Source: Solimonas sp966252075 (GTDB lineage Bacteria > Pseudomonadota > Gammaproteobacteria > Nevskiales > Nevskiaceae). From it: a stretch of DNA of 11,930 bases. The number at the start of each line of letters is the position of its first letter. The first letter of the stretch is position 1. The stretch lies in contig CBINNP010000099.1 of NCBI GenBank assembly GCA_966252075.1, forward strand, positions 1 to 11,930. The letters are read 5' to 3'. A program made the translations under genes and the position numbers. The notes below the pieces were generated by a model. It was not told the origin of the DNA and searched no databases. It saw only the letters and a list, made by a program, of their open reading frames with translations. Below are positions 1 to 6,433 of the stretch, one piece after another.

Positions 1-31
1 TCATTACCCTCGTCCTCATCGCCGAGGCATT

Positions 32-60
32 ACGATAGTGTCAACAGGCCCTAGCTCAAG
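32..60 (-). promoter_or_regulatory. possible promoter reading off the left edge
   Basis: Just downstream of the MFS gene the minus strand has TTGAGC, a 16-nt spacer and TATCGT (positions 37..32), which resembles a weak sigma70 promoter. A perfect TTGACA also occurs at 44..39, but with no good -10 at the right distance. An ATG at 19..17 stays open to the window edge for six codons and could be the start of the next minus-strand gene. Too little sequence remains to identify it. No intrinsic terminator is visible for the MFS gene. Confidence 0.2.
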
Positions 61-1288
61 TGCCCCGCGGCTCGCGCACGCGTGACAGCAGCAAGCCGCC
101 GATCACGAAGAACGGCAGCAAGCTGAGAATCGGCAGGCGCTGGTTGTCGACCAGCAGCGCGGTCTGGCCGACGACGATCGGCCCCAGCACCGCGGCGAAC
201 TTGCCGAGCATGTTGTAGAAGCCGAAGAACTGGCCGGCCTGCTCCGGCGGAATCAGCCGCGCGTAGTACGAGCGCGACAGCGATTGCACACCGCCCTGGA
301 CCAGGCCGATGGCGGCGGCGAGCAGATAGAAATCGCGCTCGCTGTGCAGGCCGTAGCTGGCAATCGTCACGCCGCCATAGACCACCAGCGCCACATAGAT
401 CATCCGCCGGGTGCCGAAGCGCTGCGCCAGCCAGCCGTAGGCGACCGCAGCCGGAAAGCCGACGAACTGCACCATCAGCAGCGCCTTGATCAAGGCACCA
501 GGCTCGAAGCCGAGCTTGACGCCGTAGTCGACCGCCATGCGGATGATGGTGTCGACGGCATCGATATACAGCCAGTACGCAGCCAGGAACAGCAGCACCG
601 GCTTCATCGTCAGGACCTGGCGGAAGGTGCGCACCAGCTCCGCCCAGTCGCTGCCGTTCTGCACCGGCGCCACTGCCTCCTGCACGTTGCGGAACAGCGG
701 CAGCGAGAACAGCAGCCACCAGATGCCGACCATCAGGAACGACAGCAGGATCGCCTGCGCGCCATCGGCGATGCCGAACGCTTCCGGCTTCTGGAACATC
801 AAGACATTGAGCGCGAACAGCAGGCCGCCACCGAGATAGCCGAGGCCGTAACCCAGCGCGGAGACACGATCGACCTGCGCGTCGTCGGCCACGCAGACGA
901 TCAGCGAATCGTAGAAGGAGGTGCCGGCGAAGAAACCGATCGAGGCCAGTGTGAACAGCGTCAGCGCCAGGCTCCAGTTGCCGGCCGCCACCGTGTACAT
1001 CGCCGCCGTCGACGCGGCACCGAGTACCGTGGCGATGAACAGGAAGCGCTTCTTGTAGCCCTTGCGGTCGGCCAGGCCGCCGAGCAGCGGCGCCAGGATC
1101 ATCACCACCACGCTCGCGGCGGAGCTGGCGACGCCGAGCCAGAAGGTGCGCGTGCCGGGTTCCAGGTCCTTGGCCCAGTAGGCCGAGAAGAACAGCGGGA
1201 AGAAACCGGCCATCACCGTGGTCGCAAACGCCGAATTGGCCCAGTCATAGAACGCCCAGGACAGCGCACCGCGTTTGCCTGTGGTCAC
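56..1288 (-). CDS. MFS transporter, UMF1/Atg22-like family
   Basis: Predicted inner-membrane major facilitator permease of 410 aa; the substrate cannot be read from the sequence. The N-terminus carries YDWANSAF (residues 14-21), the hallmark of the UMF1/Atg22-like branch. The MFS loop-2/3 signature appears as GGLADRKGYKKR (residues 70-81), and hydrophobic membrane-spanning segments run throughout. The length suits a 12-helix member. I chose the GTG at 1288 because AAAGGA lies 6 nt upstream and YDWANSAF then sits near the N-terminus as in the family. The upstream ATG at 1357 would overlap rimI by 47 nt and add 23 non-conserved residues. The gene begins 22 bp after the rimI stop and is probably the last gene of the glycosylase-rimI-MFS unit. 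It looks intact, ending in an Arg-rich cytoplasmic tail. Confidence 0.88.
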   Translation of the reverse strand: MTTGKRGALSWAFYDWANSAFATTVMAGFFPLFFSAYWAKDLEPGTRTFWLGVASSAASVVVMILAPLLGGLADRKGYKKRFLFIATVLGAASTAAMYTVAAGNWSLALTLFTLASIGFFAGTSFYDSLIVCVADDAQVDRVSALGYGLGYLGGGLLFALNVLMFQKPEAFGIADGAQAILLSFLMVGIWWLLFSLPLFRNVQEAVAPVQNGSDWAELVRTFRQVLTMKPVLLFLAAYWLYIDAVDTIIRMAVDYGVKLGFEPGALIKALLMVQFVGFPAAVAYGWLAQRFGTRRMIYVALVVYGGVTIASYGLHSERDFYLLAAAIGLVQGGVQSLSRSYYARLIPPEQAGQFFGFYNMLGKFAAVLGPIVVGQTALLVDNQRLPILSLLPFFVIGGLLLSRVREPRGT

Positions 1289-1310
1289 AGCCAATCCTTT
1301 GCGGGAAACG

Positions 1311-1778
1311 CTATTGCAGGTCCAGCGCCAGCACGAAGGCGTCTTCGCGGCCGACATGCGCCGGGTAGTAAGCGCGGCGCTCGCCGATGCGGCGGAAGCC
1401 GAAGTTCTCGTAGAGCTGCTGCGCGGCGATGTTGGAGCGGCGCACTTCCAGCAGCATCATCGTCACGCCGGCGGCGCGCGCGACCATCTGCAGATGCTTG
1501 AGCAGGAAACTCGCCAGGCCCTTGCGCTGCTGCTCCGGCGCCACGCAGATATTGAGGATGTGCGCCTCGCCCACCGCCATGCTCATCAGCGCGTAGGCGG
1601 CGACTTCGCCCAGCGTGTTGGTGACCACCCAGGCGCTGTAGCCGACCTTGAGGCAGTCGTTGAAGATGCCTTCGCTCCACGGATGCGTATACGCCAGCTT
1701 CTCGATCGGCATGATCTGCGGCAGATGCGAGGGATGCATCGGATACAGCCGCCAGATGTCTTCGGCGACGGCGCTCAT
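1311..1778 (-). CDS. rimI: ribosomal-protein-alanine N-acetyltransferase RimI-like (GNAT)
   Basis: GNAT-fold N-terminal acetyltransferase of 155 aa. In E. coli RimI acetylates the N-terminal alanine of ribosomal protein S18 using acetyl-CoA. The acetyl-CoA pyrophosphate-binding loop is QQRKGLA (83-89). The strand after it reads LLEVRRSNIAAQQLYENFGF (109-128), the RimI consensus, with Glu111 and Tyr123 matching the E. coli catalytic Glu103 and Tyr115. Near the C-terminus RRAYYP and EDA (145-147) are also RimI-like. The ATG at 1778 overlaps the glycosylase stop in an ATGA arrangement, so translation is probably coupled. A longer open frame to 2084 lies inside the glycosylase gene and has no RimI similarity. 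The neighbours do not include tsaB, rimI's frequent partner, so the exact target is inferred from family membership. Confidence 0.88.
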   Translation of the reverse strand: MSAVAEDIWRLYPMHPSHLPQIMPIEKLAYTHPWSEGIFNDCLKVGYSAWVVTNTLGEVAAYALMSMAVGEAHILNICVAPEQQRKGLASFLLKHLQMVARAAGVTMMLLEVRRSNIAAQQLYENFGFRRIGERRAYYPAHVGREDAFVLALDLQ

Positions 1779-2626
1779 GGCGGCGCGTGCAGGAAGCGAT
1801 GGATGCGCTTGAGGTCTTCCCAGCTCTTGGCCTTCTCGCGCGGGCTGCGCAGCAGGTAGGCAGGATGATAGGTGACCAGTACCGGCGTCTTGTCGGCGCC
1901 GTAGTGATACAGCGGCCCGCGCAACCGTGACAGCGGCGCATCGGTGTCGAGCAGGCGCTGCGCGGCGACGCGGCCTAGGGCGACGATCAATTTGGGTTTG
2001 AGCAGCTCGATCTGCCGATCCAGATACGGCCGGCAGGCCTCGACCTCGTCGGTTTCCGGATCGCGGTTGCCGGGTGGCCGGCACTTGACGACGTTGGCGA
2101 TGAACACCGCCCTGGCCGCGTCCGCCTGCCGGCGCGAACGGCCGATCGCCTTGAGCATCTCGTCGAGCAGCTTGCCGGCGCGGCCGACGAAGGGTTCGCC
2201 CTGCGCATCCTCATCGGCACCCGGACCTTCGCCGACGATCATCAGCGGCGCCTGCTCGTCGCCGACGCCGAACACCGTGTTCGTTCGGGTCTGGCACAGC
2301 TTGCAGGCCGGGCAATCCTTGACCCGCGCGCGCAGGCCGTTCCAGTCGTGCGGCAGCTCGATCTGCTCGCGCGGCGGCGGTTCCGCAACTACGGGTGACG
2401 ACACCCGTGACGGCACAGCGGAAGGCGGCGGCCGGCTCGGAGGCGGCGGACGCGTTGCAGCGGCAGCGGGCGCGCGAGGCGGTTCCGCAGCGGGCGCCGC
2501 AATCGGAGCTGATGCGATGACAGGCGCCGGGGCGCGCGGCATGCCCCCTGCGGCCACCGCATCGCGCGGTTGCCAGTTGTCGATGCCGATCTGCTTGAGG
2601 TAGCGCTGGCGGCGGGCCCGGTCCAT
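1775..2626 (-). CDS. uracil-DNA glycosylase, family 4 (UDGa), with long N-terminal linker
   Basis: Iron-sulfur uracil-DNA glycosylase of 283 aa that excises uracil from DNA as the first step of base-excision repair. The catalytic domain spans about residues 93-283. Motif A is GEGPGADEDAQGEPFVGRAG (132-151) and motif B is HPAYLLR (254-260), both family 4 rather than E. coli Ung type. Cys105 and Cys108 (CPAC), Cys182 and Cys198 are spaced as the four family 4 [4Fe-4S] ligands. Residues about 25-90 are a low-complexity Pro/Ala linker. Before it, residues 5-21 (RRQRYLKQIGIDNWQPR) form a short helical-looking segment of the type found at the N-terminus of many proteobacterial homologues, which supports the ATG at 2626. 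No Shine-Dalgarno is visible upstream. The gene is first in the glycosylase-rimI-MFS unit. Confidence 0.92.
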   Translation of the reverse strand: MDRARRQRYLKQIGIDNWQPRDAVAAGGMPRAPAPVIASAPIAAPAAEPPRAPAAAATRPPPPSRPPPSAVPSRVSSPVVAEPPPREQIELPHDWNGLRARVKDCPACKLCQTRTNTVFGVGDEQAPLMIVGEGPGADEDAQGEPFVGRAGKLLDEMLKAIGRSRRQADAARAVFIANVVKCRPPGNRDPETDEVEACRPYLDRQIELLKPKLIVALGRVAAQRLLDTDAPLSRLRGPLYHYGADKTPVLVTYHPAYLLRSPREKAKSWEDLKRIHRFLHAPP

Positions 2627-2658
2627 CGGCGCATTTTACGGGCTCGGCCATGAAAAAA
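2627..2658 (-). promoter_or_regulatory. candidate leaderless promoter of the glycosylase-rimI unit
   Basis: A TAAAAT box (5/6 match to the sigma70 -10) lies at 2638..2633, leaving 6 nt before the glycosylase ATG at 2626. Transcription would therefore begin at or next to the A of the ATG. No ribosome-binding site exists in this stretch. No good -35 is visible: at normal spacing the sequence falls in the T-tract of the leuA terminator. Leaderless expression is an inference; read-through from leuA is the alternative. Confidence 0.35.
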
Positions 2659-2684
2659 GCCGCCGGCTTTGCCAAGCCGGCGGC
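2653..2684 (-). terminator. rho-independent terminator of leuA
   Basis: Perfect 11-bp inverted repeat (arms 2659-2669 and 2674-2684, sequence GCCGCCGGCTT) with a 4-nt loop. Read on the minus strand it is followed at once by six T residues (2658..2653). It lies about 50 nt after the leuA stop, so it is a strong canonical terminator for leuA, only about 27 nt before the next gene. Confidence 0.93.
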
Positions 2685-2733
2685 CGATCGGGCGCAAAAC
2701 CCGCGGGCGTGAAGCCCGGGATCCTTCAGCAGC

Positions 2734-4437
2734 TCAGGCGACGCGGCGCTGCTGCTCGCTCAAGGCGCGCTGGCTCAGCACGCGATTGACGCCCGACAGG
2801 ATCGCCTTCAGCGAGGCCGTGACGATGTTGCGGTCGCGGCCGACGCCGAACAGCGCGCGCTCCTCGCCGATCTTCAGCTCGACGTAGCAGATCGCCGCGG
2901 CATCGGCGCCGGCGCTGATCGCGTGCTCGTGGTAATCGACCACGCTGATCTTCTCGCCGATCTGCTCGGACAGCCCGGCGATGAAGGCATCGATCGGCCC
3001 ATTGCCGCGGCCGGCCAGCTTCTGCGCTTTGCCATTGATGCTGATCTCGGTCGACAGCTGCACGCTGTCGGCCACCGAGTCCTCGACCAGATGGTGCGAG
3101 ACATAACCGTACGGATGCAGCGCGTCGAAGTACTCGCGCATGAAGATCGCGCCGATGTCGTCGGCGCTCATCTCCTTGCCCGACGCGTCCATCGCCTGCT
3201 GCACGACCTGGCTGAACTCGATCTGCAGGCGGCGCGGCAGCACGAAGCCGAATTCGTTCTCCAGCAGGTAGGTGATGCCGCCCTTGCCGGACTGCGAGTT
3301 GACGCGGATCACCGCCTCGTACGAGCGGCCCAGATCCTTGGGGTCGATCGGCAGGTACGGGATCTCCCAGATGTCGGTTTCCTTGCGCGCGCCGAAGGCC
3401 TTCTTGATCGCGTCCTGGTGCGAGCCGGAGAACGAGGTGAAGACCAGATCACCGACGTACGGATGGCGCGGCCCCACCGGCAGCTGGTTGCAGTACTCGA
3501 CCGTGCGGCGGATTTCGTCGATGTCGGAAAAATCCAGCTGCGGATCGACGCCCTGCGTGTACAGGTTCAGCGCCAGATTGACGACGTCGAAGTTGCCGGT
3601 GCGCTCGCCGTTGCCGAACAGGCAGCCCTCGATGCGGTCGGCACCCGCCATCAGCGCGAACTCGCCGGCGGCGGTGCCGGTGCCGCGATCGTTGTGCGGG
3701 TGGATCGACATGATGATCGCTTCGCGCTTGGCGAGATTGCGGTGCATCCATTCGACCATGTCGGCGAAGATGTTCGGCGTCGAGTGCTCGACCGTCGACG
3801 GCAGGTTGATGATGATCGGCTTGTCTTTCGTGGCACCGGAAGCCTCGACCACCGCGTCGACGACGCGCTTGGAGAACTCCAGCTCGGTGCCCGAGAACAT
3901 CTCCGGCGAATACTCGAAGCGCCAGTCGGTGCCCGGGTTTTCCTCGGCCAGCTGGCGCGCCAGCCTGATGTGGGTCACGGCCAGCTCGACGACCTCGTCC
4001 TGGCTCATGTTGAACACCACGCGGCGCATGATCGGCGCCACCGCGTTGTAGACGTGCACGATCGCCCGCGGCGCGCCGCGCAGCGCCTCGAACGTGCGGC
4101 GGATCAGCGGCTCGCGCGCCGGCGTCAGCACCTGGATCGTCACGTCGTCGGGGATCTCGCCGTTCTCGATCAGCGAGCGGACGAAGTCGAACTCGATCTG
4201 CGAGGCGCTCGGAAAGCCGACCTCGATCTCCTTGAACCCGATCCGCACGACTTCACGGAACATGCGCAGCTTGCGCTCGGCGTCCATCGGCTCGATCAGC
4301 GACTGGTTGCCGTCGCGAAGATCGGTCGACAGCCAGATCGGCGCCTGCGTGAGCACGGCGTCGGGCCAGCTGCGGTCGCGCAGATGGATGGGCTTGAACG
4401 AACGGTACTTGGTCGAGGGGTCTTTCAGCATGGGCAT
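2734..4437 (-). CDS. leuA: 2-isopropylmalate synthase (long, Pseudomonas/yeast-type LeuA)
   Basis: Cytosolic enzyme of 567 aa that condenses acetyl-CoA with 2-ketoisovalerate, the first committed step of leucine synthesis. The DRE-TIM HMGL-like barrel covers about residues 30-310: STDLRDGNQSL (37-47) holds the metal and catalytic residues, HPHNDRGTG (246-254) the two metal-binding His, and GNGERTGN (275-282) the family signature. The C-terminal 120 residues fit the LeuA dimer/allosteric domain, the usual site of leucine feedback. The N-terminal MLKDPSxKYR and overall length match the long LeuA form of Pseudomonas rather than E. coli LeuA. I chose the ATG at 4437 because an AGGA lies 8 nt upstream; a second ATG two codons later is possible. 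The gene is preceded by a leucine-rich leader ORF and followed by a strong terminator, so it is probably a separate transcript. Confidence 0.97.
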   Translation of the reverse strand: MPMLKDPSTKYRSFKPIHLRDRSWPDAVLTQAPIWLSTDLRDGNQSLIEPMDAERKLRMFREVVRIGFKEIEVGFPSASQIEFDFVRSLIENGEIPDDVTIQVLTPAREPLIRRTFEALRGAPRAIVHVYNAVAPIMRRVVFNMSQDEVVELAVTHIRLARQLAEENPGTDWRFEYSPEMFSGTELEFSKRVVDAVVEASGATKDKPIIINLPSTVEHSTPNIFADMVEWMHRNLAKREAIIMSIHPHNDRGTGTAAGEFALMAGADRIEGCLFGNGERTGNFDVVNLALNLYTQGVDPQLDFSDIDEIRRTVEYCNQLPVGPRHPYVGDLVFTSFSGSHQDAIKKAFGARKETDIWEIPYLPIDPKDLGRSYEAVIRVNSQSGKGGITYLLENEFGFVLPRRLQIEFSQVVQQAMDASGKEMSADDIGAIFMREYFDALHPYGYVSHHLVEDSVADSVQLSTEISINGKAQKLAGRGNGPIDAFIAGLSEQIGEKISVVDYHEHAISAGADAAAICYVELKIGEERALFGVGRDRNIVTASLKAILSGVNRVLSQRALSEQQRRVA

Positions 4438-4442
4438 GGCTA

Positions 4443-4554
4443 TCGTCCTGCCTGATGATCACCGGCAAGGTTTCGACCTTGGCGGCTTGAGTTTGATTCG
4501 GTGGGTTTGCACGGTTTTGGCCCCGTGCGCGGCGCGCTCGTATGTTCTGCCTTA
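4443..4554 (-). promoter_or_regulatory. structured leader RNA between the Leu-rich ORF and leuA
   Basis: Several foldable elements fill this gap. Around the leader-ORF stop, TTCTGCC and GGCAGAA form a 7-bp stem with loop GTAA. GCACGG and CCGTGC form a 6-bp stem whose loop contains GGCCAA, which is also complementary to TTGGCC inside the leucine codon run. At 4462-4485 two 10-nt arms form 9 pairs around a CGAA tetraloop with one C-C mismatch. Alternatively the CCTTGCC of its right arm can pair (one bulge) with GGCAGG at 4452..4447, which overlaps the leuA Shine-Dalgarno. No U-run follows any of these hairpins, so control at translation start or by Rho is more likely than a classic attenuator terminator. 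The pairings were read by eye, without energy calculation. Confidence 0.5.
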
Positions 4555-4647
4555 CGGCAGAAGGAGCAGGCCAAGAAGCAGCGACGCGCGCGCGCGGCCG
4601 GCACGGGGCGTGCTGGCGATGGCAATGCGGTGGCGGGCGCGGTTCAT
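4552..4647 (-). CDS. putative leucine leader peptide ahead of leuA (leuL-like)
   Basis: ORF of 31 codons ending TAA, too short for ordinary gene finding. It begins MNRARHRIAIAST and ends SLLLGLLLLP, so seven of the last ten residues are leucine, coded by CTG, CTT, CTT, CTG, CTC, CTT and CTG. It lies between pssA and leuA on the same strand, its stop 114 nt before the leuA ATG, and is followed by several hairpins. Leucine-rich leader peptides that sense charged tRNA-Leu are known ahead of leu operons (E. coli leuL has four consecutive Leu codons). I infer the same role here. No Shine-Dalgarno precedes the ATG, but a TATAGT box ends 8 nt before it, so the transcript may be leaderless or nearly so. 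The alternative is a chance ORF that looks like a signal peptide. Confidence 0.65.
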   Translation of the reverse strand: MNRARHRIAIASTPRAGRARASLLLGLLLLP

Positions 4648-4685
4648 GGCGGCAGACTATAGACCAATCGGCGCCACGCGGGAAC
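4648..4685 (-). promoter_or_regulatory. probable promoter of the leuL-leuA transcript
   Basis: On the minus strand TATAGT (4661..4656, 5/6 match to the -10 consensus) is preceded by a 17-nt spacer and TTCCCG, a poor -35. Predicted transcription starts at about 4650-4647, just at the ATG of the Leu-rich leader ORF. The box lies beyond the pssA stop and would give leuA its own regulated transcript. Confidence 0.5.
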
Positions 4686-4724
4686 CCTTTTCGTCAATGC
4701 GCCGCACCGCCGGCACCGTCTTCT

Positions 4725-5525
4725 TCAACCGTTCGCCGGCCGCCGCCGGAAGCGCCGCCAGGCGACGACCGCAGGGCCCGAGCAGGCATAGGCGAAGAAC
4801 ACCAGGAACAGGATCCGCGACGGATCGATCAGCACCAGCGCGAACGCGCCGATCACCGCCGCCAGCGACAGGAAGCGCGTGCGGGCCTTGAGGTTGATCT
4901 TCTTGAAACTGTTGTAGCGGAAGCTCGACACCATCGACAGCGCCACCGCCAGCGTCAGTGGCGCCGCAAAGCCGAGCACTTCACTGCCGTGCAGCGGTGT
5001 ATGCCCGGACACCCAGGTGAACAGCGAATGGCTGTTGTCGACGCAGCTCCACACGAAGAAAGTCACCACCGCCGCCGCCGCAGGGCTCGGCACGCCGTAG
5101 AAATCCTTGTTGGAGCTGGCGATCGCCGCGAGCACGTTGAAGCGCGCCAGACGCAGTGCCGCACAGGCCGCGTAGGTGAAGGCGATCACCCAGCCCAGCT
5201 TGCCGCCGATCCAGCGGTAGTCGGCGAGGTAATGCAGCGAAAACGCATAGATCAGGACCGCCGGCGCGATGCCGAAGGCGACCATGTCGCAGAGCGAGTC
5301 ATATTCCTTGCCGAAATCGCTCTGCGTATTGGTCAGCCGCGCGATGCGCCCGTCCAGGCCGTCGGCGATCATCGCGCCGAAAATGCCGAACACCGCCACC
5401 TCGAAGCGTCCCGCCATCGCCATGACGATCGCGTAGAAGCCGCCGAACAGGGTCCCGGTGGTGACCAGGTTGGGAATCAGATAGATGCCCTTGCGGCGGG
5501 GCTTGGCGGGCGGATGCGGTTCCAT
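4725..5525 (-). CDS. pssA: CDP-diacylglycerol--serine O-phosphatidyltransferase
   Basis: Integral inner-membrane enzyme of 266 aa that transfers a phosphatidyl group from CDP-diacylglycerol to serine, making phosphatidylserine, the precursor of phosphatidylethanolamine. The complete CDP-alcohol phosphotransferase motif, D-x2-D-G-x2-A-R-x8-G-x3-D-x3-D, is visible with D55, D58, G59, A62, R63, G72, D76 and D80. Hydrophobic segments run on both sides, and both ends are basic (PAKPRRKG at the start, WRRFRRRPANG at the end). It is the Bacillus-like/type II (membrane) form, not the E. coli phospholipase-D-like PssA. The ATG at 5525 has only a weak GAG upstream; -10-like TATTAA (5543..5538) and TAAGAT (5557..5552) are possible promoter boxes. 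pssA next to ilvC and leuA is a recurring proteobacterial neighbourhood, but psd, often present, is absent here. Confidence 0.95.
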   Translation of the reverse strand: MEPHPPAKPRRKGIYLIPNLVTTGTLFGGFYAIVMAMAGRFEVAVFGIFGAMIADGLDGRIARLTNTQSDFGKEYDSLCDMVAFGIAPAVLIYAFSLHYLADYRWIGGKLGWVIAFTYAACAALRLARFNVLAAIASSNKDFYGVPSPAAAAVVTFFVWSCVDNSHSLFTWVSGHTPLHGSEVLGFAAPLTLAVALSMVSSFRYNSFKKINLKARTRFLSLAAVIGAFALVLIDPSRILFLVFFAYACSGPAVVAWRRFRRRPANG

Positions 5526-5601
5526 GGACTCGGCGCTTTAATAGTGCGGCCATCTTAATGGCAGCACCGCCCGAAAAGTAGCGCAGCGCCCGCGCCAGCC
5601 G

Positions 5602-6240
5602 TCAGAAACGACCGATCAGGAACACGCCGATGTTGTTGGCGTCGTACTCGTAGCCGAACTCGTCCTTGTAATCCATGAACGTGTAGCGGACGCCGATGTA
5701 CGACCAGCCGGCTTCGAGCATGTAGCCGGAAGCGTCATCGAGCTTGAAGTTGGGGCCGAGGTCGTCGCCGTGGAACTCGATCTTGTTGTGGTGGACGAAA
5801 CCACCGCCCAAGAACCACTTCGCATCGAAGATGTAATCAATCACCGCCTCGATGACGAAACGATCGAGATAGAGATCGGCGTTATCCGCCGCGGTGGTCA
5901 CGTACTTGTAGCCAAACGTGCCGCGAAAGTCCCAGTTCGACGCGGTGCGGTAATGGACGCCGGCGTGGACACTGCCACCGCGCCCGGCATCGACGCCCTG
6001 CGAGGAGCCGTCCTCGAAATAGACCCGGACGATGTCATCACCACCGAATTCGAAATTGAGGCCCAGCACCAGCCCCCAGCTGCCGTGCTCCGGCGGCGGC
6101 GGCGGCGGCGGCGTGGAATCGCCCACCGGAATGGTGGGATAGATCTCCGGCGGTGCCTCTTGTGCCGTCGCCAGCGACGGCACCATCAAAGCCAGACCCG
6201 CGATAGCCCCCAAGCCACCCACAATGCGGTACGTCCCCAT
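5602..6240 (-). CDS. outer-membrane beta-barrel protein, unknown function
   Basis: Protein of 212 aa with a clear Sec signal peptide (residues 1-27, hydrophobic core then ATA-Q, probable cleavage after Ala25 or Gln27). A Pro-rich spacer with seven consecutive prolines (44-50) follows, then from about residue 53 alternating hydrophobic/aromatic strands such as WGLVLGLNFEFGG, AGVHYRTASNWDFRGTFGYKY and GYMLEAGWSYIGVRYTFMDY. It ends in Phe after GVFLIGR, the C-terminal signal recognised by the BAM machinery. Size and strands suggest an 8-stranded barrel of the OmpW/OmpA-like porin superfamily; I cannot name a ligand. I chose the ATG at 6240 because GGGGGA precedes it by 5 nt and it puts the signal peptide at the N-terminus; the longer frame to 6354 adds 38 residues without signal character. 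It sits alone between the ilvC terminator and pssA. Confidence 0.78.
   Translation of the reverse strand: MGTYRIVGGLGAIAGLALMVPSLATAQEAPPEIYPTIPVGDSTPPPPPPPEHGSWGLVLGLNFEFGGDDIVRVYFEDGSSQGVDAGRGGSVHAGVHYRTASNWDFRGTFGYKYVTTAADNADLYLDRFVIEAVIDYIFDAKWFLGGGFVHHNKIEFHGDDLGPNFKLDDASGYMLEAGWSYIGVRYTFMDYKDEFGYEYDANNIGVFLIGRF
6091..6111. repeat. (CGG)7 trinucleotide tract
   Basis: Seven exact CGG units on the plus strand, encoding the run of prolines in the spacer of the outer-membrane protein. Because the unit is three bases, slippage would change proline number without shifting the frame. Confidence 0.9.
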
Positions 6241-6362
6241 GTCATCCCCCGATGCACGTCCCTGTAGACAAGGCCATGCTAGCTCTGCCTGCGGACGGTG
6301 GCGTGACACCAGAACGCCGATCTGAGACGCAGCTCGCAGTTCACCCCTCTGCATCGGCTACC

Positions 6363-6390
6363 AAAAAAGAAGGCGCCTTGCGGCGCCTTC
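6363..6390 (-). terminator. rho-independent terminator of ilvC
   Basis: Perfect 9-bp inverted repeat (6369-6377 and 6382-6390, GAAGGCGCC / GGCGCCTTC) with loop TTGC on the plus strand. On the minus strand it is followed by six T residues (6368..6363). It lies 43 nt after the ilvC stop, so it closes the ilvN-ilvC unit and separates it from the outer-membrane protein gene. Confidence 0.93.
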
Positions 6391-6433
6391 CAATACTCCG
6401 GTGAGTCTTTGTTTTAATTGTCCGCAGAATTCC

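Noticed and set aside
1289..1357. Longer MFS start at the ATG at 1357
   Set aside because: Adds 23 unconserved residues and overlaps rimI; the GTG at 1288 has AAAGGA at good spacing and places the family motif at the N-terminus.
284..1501. Plus-strand ORF of 405 codons across the MFS and rimI genes
   Set aside because: Antisense to two recognisable proteins and spans their boundary; no family features.
2923..4455. Plus-strand ORF of 510 codons antisense to leuA
   Set aside because: Lies wholly opposite a well-conserved LeuA. Its product is an Arg/His/Asp/Leu-rich string typical of the antisense frame in GC-rich DNA, with no domain.
4501..4525. GCACGG/CCGTGC hairpin after the leader ORF as an intrinsic terminator
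   Set aside because: The stem is only 6 bp and is followed by AAACCC on the transcript strand, with no U-run.
4440..4625. Minus-strand 61-codon ORF running into the leuA start
   Set aside because: It shares the region with the Leu-rich leader in another frame, has no SD, and shows no recognisable feature; the leader ORF explains the position better.
6091..6111. CGG tract as a phase-variation switch
   Set aside because: The unit is three bases, so copy-number change cannot shift the reading frame; at most it varies proline number.
6241..6354. Longer start (ATG 6354) for the outer-membrane protein
   Set aside because: It would bury the signal peptide 38 residues inside the protein; the ATG at 6240 has a GGGGGA ribosome-binding site.
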